A stretch of 53,859 nt of DNA, taken from NCBI GenBank assembly GCA_044226035.1, contig JBGAHT010000013.1, forward strand, positions 1 through 53,859. Reading direction: 5' to 3'. The stretch comes from Pseudoluteimonas sp044226035. Lineage in GTDB: Bacteria > Pseudomonadota > Gammaproteobacteria > Xanthomonadales > Xanthomonadaceae. A program made the position numbers and the translations under genes. This document shows positions 52,337-53,859 of the stretch, piece after piece. The stretch's first letter is position 1. Every line of letters starts with the position of its first letter. The notes below the pieces were generated by a model, which worked only from the letters and a program-made list of their open reading frames with translations, had not been told where the DNA came from and ran no database searches.

Positions 52337-53854
52337 ATGCGCCTGCTGTCGTACGGGTTGTTGGCCAACCTGCTGTTGTGGTGTGGGCGGGCCGAGGCGG
52401 CCTTCGGTTTCAGCGGTAGCGACACGATCTGGGGCATCCAGGCCAACGGTCTGGTGGCGGTCGGCGACGTGACCGGCGATGGACGCGACGATCTCGTCGC
52501 GTTGGGCAATGACCAGGTCTACGTCTACGCGCAGGGCGCCGATGCCAGCTTCGGCGCACCGAACATCTACGCGTACAAGGGCAGCGGCTGGGAAGATATC
52601 GCAGCCGACCTGCAGGTCGGCGACGTCGACGGCGATGGCATCGGCGACATCGTGGTGGGGGGCAGCGGCACGCTCGACCTGGCGATCCTGCGCAGCAACA
52701 AGGCCGATCCGGCGGCGCGCCGCCTGGAGGTTTATCCCGACACGTCATACACCAGCAGCTGGGGTATCGCCTTGGCCGATGTCAATGAGGATGGCTACCT
52801 CGATATCGTGCAGACAGTAAGTCATTCCACTTCGGGCGCACTTCGCGTGTGGTCGATGCGCGATCCCAGCAGGCGTCGCGTCTTCGGTCGTTTCACCACG
52901 CTTGCCACGAGTGCCGGCGTCGCAAGCGTCCAGGCACGGGACATCGACGCAGACCATGACCTCGATCTGCTGGCATTGGGTTCGCAAATGGGTCAAATCA
53001 GCATCTTCCAGGGAATGGGGCGGGGCCGCTTTGCCGCGGAGCGCGTTCAAATCCTGGCCTCGGCGCCGCACTGGTTCACGGCGGGCGACGTGACCGGCGA
53101 CGGCCTCGCGGACCTCGTGACGTCGGAAGGGATGAATGCGCCCACCTCGCTGCAGGTCTATGTCCAGTCACCGTCCGGCCAGTTCGCGGCACCGGTGGAT
53201 CTGGGCACCGGCGATCGGCCACACGCGCTGAAGGTCACCGATATCGACGGCGATGGCGATCAGGACTTGCTGGTCCTGCATCAAGGCGATGGCATCGGCC
53301 TGTACCTCCGCGACGCCGGTGTGCTGCAGCCCGAAGTACTCAGGGGAGGCCCCGGCGGCGACACGTTGGCGATAGGCGATCTCAATTCCGACGGATGCAA
53401 GGATGTGGCTTACGCGGATGTGAGTGGCGACGGCCGATTGAAGTTGCTATACGGCACCGGCTGCCAGCAAGCGCCGGCGCAGTTGCCGGACATGGCCGTG
53501 GCGCTGGCCGGCAGCGGATCGGCGGTGACCGTTGGCGTGGCGAATGGGCCGACGGGCGGCTCGATTCGGCAGCCCTGGGTCGAACTCGACCTGGAGCTGG
53601 GCATCGGCGGGAGCTTGCGGCTCGGGACGCTCCCCAACACCTGCCTGCTGAGGATGCAGGCGGCCCGGTCCTGGTCGATCGGTTGCGCGATCCACGATTT
53701 GGCGCCTGGCGAGACCCAGGCGTTGAGCGTTCCGATCACCCTCACCGGCTCGGGACGTCCGCACGCCGACTTGACCGTGCATGCACGGGCGACCAGCGAC
53801 ACGGTCGAAGCGAACTATCGGAACAACACCGCCGTTCGCAACATTCGCCCTTAG
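52337..53854 (+). CDS. Secreted seven-repeat FG-GAP/VCBS propeller protein (paralogue B)
   Basis: A 505-residue exported protein with signal MRLLSYGLLANLLLWCGRAEA. Seven FG-GAP calcium loops follow: DVTGDGRDD, DVDGDGIGD, DVNEDGYLD, DIDADHDLD (degenerate), DVTGDGLAD, DIDGDGDQD and DLNSDGCKD. A C-terminal beta domain (WVELDLELGIGGSLRLGTLP, CLLRM, IHDLAPGETQALSVPITL, ending EANYRNNTAVRNIR) follows. Order and spacing match the protein at 46516, including the final NNT/NTF-x-AxxxIR motif, so the two are paralogues 4 kb apart. GGGGG lies before the ATG. The gene ends 5 bases before the window edge. Likely surface adhesion or ligand binding; partner unknown. Confidence 0.85.
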   Translation: MRLLSYGLLANLLLWCGRAEAAFGFSGSDTIWGIQANGLVAVGDVTGDGRDDLVALGNDQVYVYAQGADASFGAPNIYAYKGSGWEDIAADLQVGDVDGDGIGDIVVGGSGTLDLAILRSNKADPAARRLEVYPDTSYTSSWGIALADVNEDGYLDIVQTVSHSTSGALRVWSMRDPSRRRVFGRFTTLATSAGVASVQARDIDADHDLDLLALGSQMGQISIFQGMGRGRFAAERVQILASAPHWFTAGDVTGDGLADLVTSEGMNAPTSLQVYVQSPSGQFAAPVDLGTGDRPHALKVTDIDGDGDQDLLVLHQGDGIGLYLRDAGVLQPEVLRGGPGGDTLAIGDLNSDGCKDVAYADVSGDGRLKLLYGTGCQQAPAQLPDMAVALAGSGSAVTVGVANGPTGGSIRQPWVELDLELGIGGSLRLGTLPNTCLLRMQAARSWSIGCAIHDLAPGETQALSVPITLTGSGRPHADLTVHARATSDTVEANYRNNTAVRNIRP

Positions 53855-53859
53855 CCTCG

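Overview
The window is chromosomal DNA from a high-GC gammaproteobacterium, most likely a member of the Xanthomonadaceae/Lysobacteraceae (Lysobacter, Luteimonas, Thermomonas or Pseudoxanthomonas type). The case rests on the origin block (mnmE-yidC-rnpA-rpmH facing away from dnaA-dnaN-recF-gyrB) followed by tonB-exbB-exbD1-exbD2, pdxJ and cardiolipin synthase, an order I know from Xanthomonas. It also rests on GTAG-type palindromic repeats and strong GC bias at third codon positions. No tRNA, rRNA, CRISPR or intact insertion sequence was recognised.

Layout. 0-4 kb: the start of a large enzyme cut by the window edge, a secreted Asp-box protein coupled to it, an RluE-type pseudouridine synthase with a perfect 135-bp tandem duplication of its 5' end, and a soluble REC-histidine kinase. 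4-11 kb: hrpB helicase carrying two palindromic repeats read in frame, tatD, a secreted PD40 propeller and a CadC-like membrane regulator with a TPR tail. 11-18 kb: a YadGH-type ABC exporter, a ferredoxin-NADP reductase, a small XRE/membrane-protein operon behind twin operators, then an S33 peptidase with a Nat-type ABC exporter whose permease is truncated. 18-23 kb: a cluster of broken reading frames (TolA-like lipoprotein, mnmE, 3' end of rnpA) around an intact yidC. 23-30 kb: oriC, dnaA, dnaN, recF, gyrB, with three ParB-binding (parS) sites in and beside recF.

30-36 kb: an M48 lipoprotein peptidase, a TPR protein, the Ton energy-transduction operon, an orphan gene behind a candidate sigma-54 promoter, and a third exbD. 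36-39 kb: pdxJ, a small membrane protein, cls and a PA0069-type radical SAM protein. 39-42 kb: four tandem paralogues of a small secreted four-cysteine family that I cannot assign, two of them separated by near-identical intergenic cassettes. 42-54 kb: an SLC13 permease, a PAS histidine kinase/response regulator pair, fbp, two secreted seven-repeat FG-GAP proteins, a DUF389 membrane protein, and a SRPBCC-DUF1579-NIPSNAP-YafY operon with a palindromic operator.

How it fits together. The core is the replication origin, with genes transcribed away from it on both sides, segregation sites close by, and the TonB system that powers outer-membrane uptake. The accessory part is dominated by exported proteins (Asp-box, PD40, FG-GAP and the four-Cys family) and small self-regulated operons. 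The best candidates for undescribed biology are the four-Cys secreted array with its conserved intergenic cassette, the sigma-54-linked orphan inside the Ton locus, and the twin-operator XRE operon. The frameshift cluster at 18.4-22.6 kb should be checked for sequence error before any gene-loss story is told, because it reaches rnpA, which is normally essential.
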